From Paramecium octaurelia (taxonomy: Eukaryota > Ciliophora > Oligohymenophorea > Peniculida > Parameciidae): DNA of 64,000 nt. The stretch is from positions 135,679 through 199,678 of the forward strand of contig CAJJDP010000067.1 of the NCBI GenBank assembly GCA_905182995.1. Reading direction: 5' to 3'. The notes under the pieces were generated by a model, which did not search any database, was not told where the DNA came from, and saw nothing but the letters and a program-made list of their open reading frames with translations. Made by a program: the position numbers and the translations under genes. Within the stretch, counting starts at the first letter, position 1; the number at the start of each line of letters is the position of its first letter. This document shows positions 62,498 through 64,000 of the stretch, piece after piece.

Positions 62498-62821
62498 AAC
62501 ATTATTGGTATCGTTGCTATTGGATTCTTATTTCAGAATGGCATTATGCAATATATAAATAATTATAGATTTAGCACTTTGATTAAAAACCTATCATACT
62601 CTGACCCAATCAGATTCTAAATATCCTGATTTCATTATTCTTTTATAAAACACTTTAAGTTTTTATGAATTATTTCAATTTAAATTTCCAAAATAATTTT
62701 ATATAACAGAAAAATTAAAGAATGAAACTTATGTATTATTAATTATTATTCTTATTTTCTAGAACATTGAATAGAAAAGACACGGCATGCATATATGGTT
62801 TTATATATGAATATATTATTT
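62498..62821. other. AT-rich stretch
   Basis: The frame of paralogue B stays open a little further upstream without an ATG, so an extra 5' exon is possible. Nothing else is seen. Confidence 0.35.
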
Positions 62822-63120
<299 letters not shown>

Positions 63121-63847
63121 TTTTTCTTATTATTTAAATTTATTAATAATAATTTTCAATTTTCTTTTCCAATTTATATGGAACTTAAATCGATGTTGCT
63201 TTTACTTTCTTAATTAATATTTCTTTAACCTAAGTTTTCCTTTTATATGTATTCAATTAATTATTCGCTTTATTTTATAAATTGACTTCAAAGTTTTATT
63301 TCTTTATAATTTCTAATTCTCCAAATAAAAGATTGTAATTTTTTATTATTTTTGAAGAAACAAAAAATCATTTTTATTCAGTTTTTTAATTCAGTAAAGC
63401 TTTAAAATATTACCTAGAATGTCATATAAGTTATTGGTTTATAACAAGAGATTAAATGAGTAAAATTTTTAAGGAGACAAATAATATAATGAAATTTTAT
63501 TATCATTAATTTTTAATTAATCATTTTCTTAAATCTTTAAATTAATATAGAAGATTGTGAAGGTAGAATAAAATTTCCTTTAAAGAACCTTTATTAACTA
63601 ATATTGGTTAATTAAATCTAATAAATTAAAATAAAAGAATAGAAGTTCTATTTTTAAGTCAAGCAATCCAAAGACTTGATTTAGCTTCATGGTATCAGAT
63701 TTAATAAAAAAGAATAGATAATATAAGCTATTGAAAAAGTTTGAACAACTTATAAAAAGAAACTAAATATTATTATTGTTTTTATTCAATTTGCTCAATA
63801 ATATTATAAAGACTTTAAATTTTAATCATGTTAATAATAAAAATTAA
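63121..63847. other. AT-rich intergenic stretch
   Basis: No supported gene or RNA. It probably includes upstream control DNA of the LC8 gene. Confidence 0.4.
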
Positions 63848-64000
63848 TCAATACGGTCTTGGTACATTAGTTTATTCTTAATATCTTTTTGATTTTGGTT
63901 TTAGTTCTGAGGCTTTGAATTCAATTATGCTACTTGCTTCACTAATTGGCATTAATTATTATTATTAGATTATAGATTTGCTTAGATTAATGATGTAAGA
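63848..64000 (-). CDS. 3' end of a gene entering from the right edge
   Basis: The minus-strand frame is open from the window edge to TGA at 63848-63850 (51 codons). It ends MPISEASSIIEFKASELKPK and then a short basic tail with NVPRPY. Composition is protein-like and differs from the adjacent gap. The rest of the gene is outside the window, so nothing more can be said. Confidence 0.45.

Overview
This is a window of ciliate macronuclear DNA, most likely Paramecium or a close oligohymenophorean. Three things in the sequence support this. TAA and TAG are read as glutamine throughout, and every confident gene ends in TGA. About 85 GT...AG introns can be inferred, nearly all 20-34 nt, and removing them restores frame in known domains. 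One gene (46505-47780) has the look of a trichocyst matrix protein. Genes are packed with very short spacers (3, 8, 13 and 19 nt in places), and AT-rich gaps separate clusters. Gene models were built by hand from intron removal and domain recognition. Coordinates span introns, and each full model was checked to be a whole number of codons. The exceptions are the partial, pseudogene and unresolved entries, which are marked as such.

Layout. 1-1608: 3' part of a GH31 alpha-glucosidase. 1680-7467: a NADAR-FHA-RRM fusion (-), a Ser/Thr kinase (+), RTF1 (-) and an ODA10/CCDC151 dynein-docking protein (-). 7528-8683: two Arf-like GTPases. 8944-12337: a giant coiled coil. 12379-16876: CLP1, UMP1/POMP-like, COQ4 and EXD2. 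17318-20146: a coiled coil and a RINGv-FHA protein. 21482-25412: unknown proteins, an Arf-like pseudo-GTPase, a SNARE and gene relics. 25413-27159: an ACAT/DGAT1-type MBOAT enzyme and a small coiled-coil protein. 28158-30421: a long region of unresolved exon structure. 30576-36265: AGC kinase, START protein and an ERK-type MAP kinase. 36382-41564: coiled coil, Polycomb-type RING protein, a four-TM protein and the TFIIIB subunit BRF1. 42582-47780: kinase, C2H2 zinc finger, SAM-FHA-FHA protein and trichocyst matrix protein. 48053-52385: small genes including a chromo-shadow-like protein. 52807-58723: U2AF large subunit, secreted peptide, unusual cytochrome c, a two-TM protein, an EEP nuclease/phosphodiesterase and an ARM-repeat protein. 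58805-63120: small acidic protein, ARL1-type GTPase, a tandem pair of coiled-coil paralogues and dynein light chain LC8. 63848-64000: end of a further gene.

The genes do not form one pathway. This is ordinary eukaryotic housekeeping mixed with signalling: RNA processing and transcription (CLP1, U2AF, RTF1, BRF1), ciliary motility (ODA10, LC8), mitochondrial and coenzyme Q functions, and kinases. The most unusual items are the NADAR-FHA-RRM fusion, several Arf-like proteins that have lost nucleotide-binding motifs, a cytochrome c with Cys in place of the axial Met, and a PRC1-type RING protein together with a minimal chromo-shadow-like protein.
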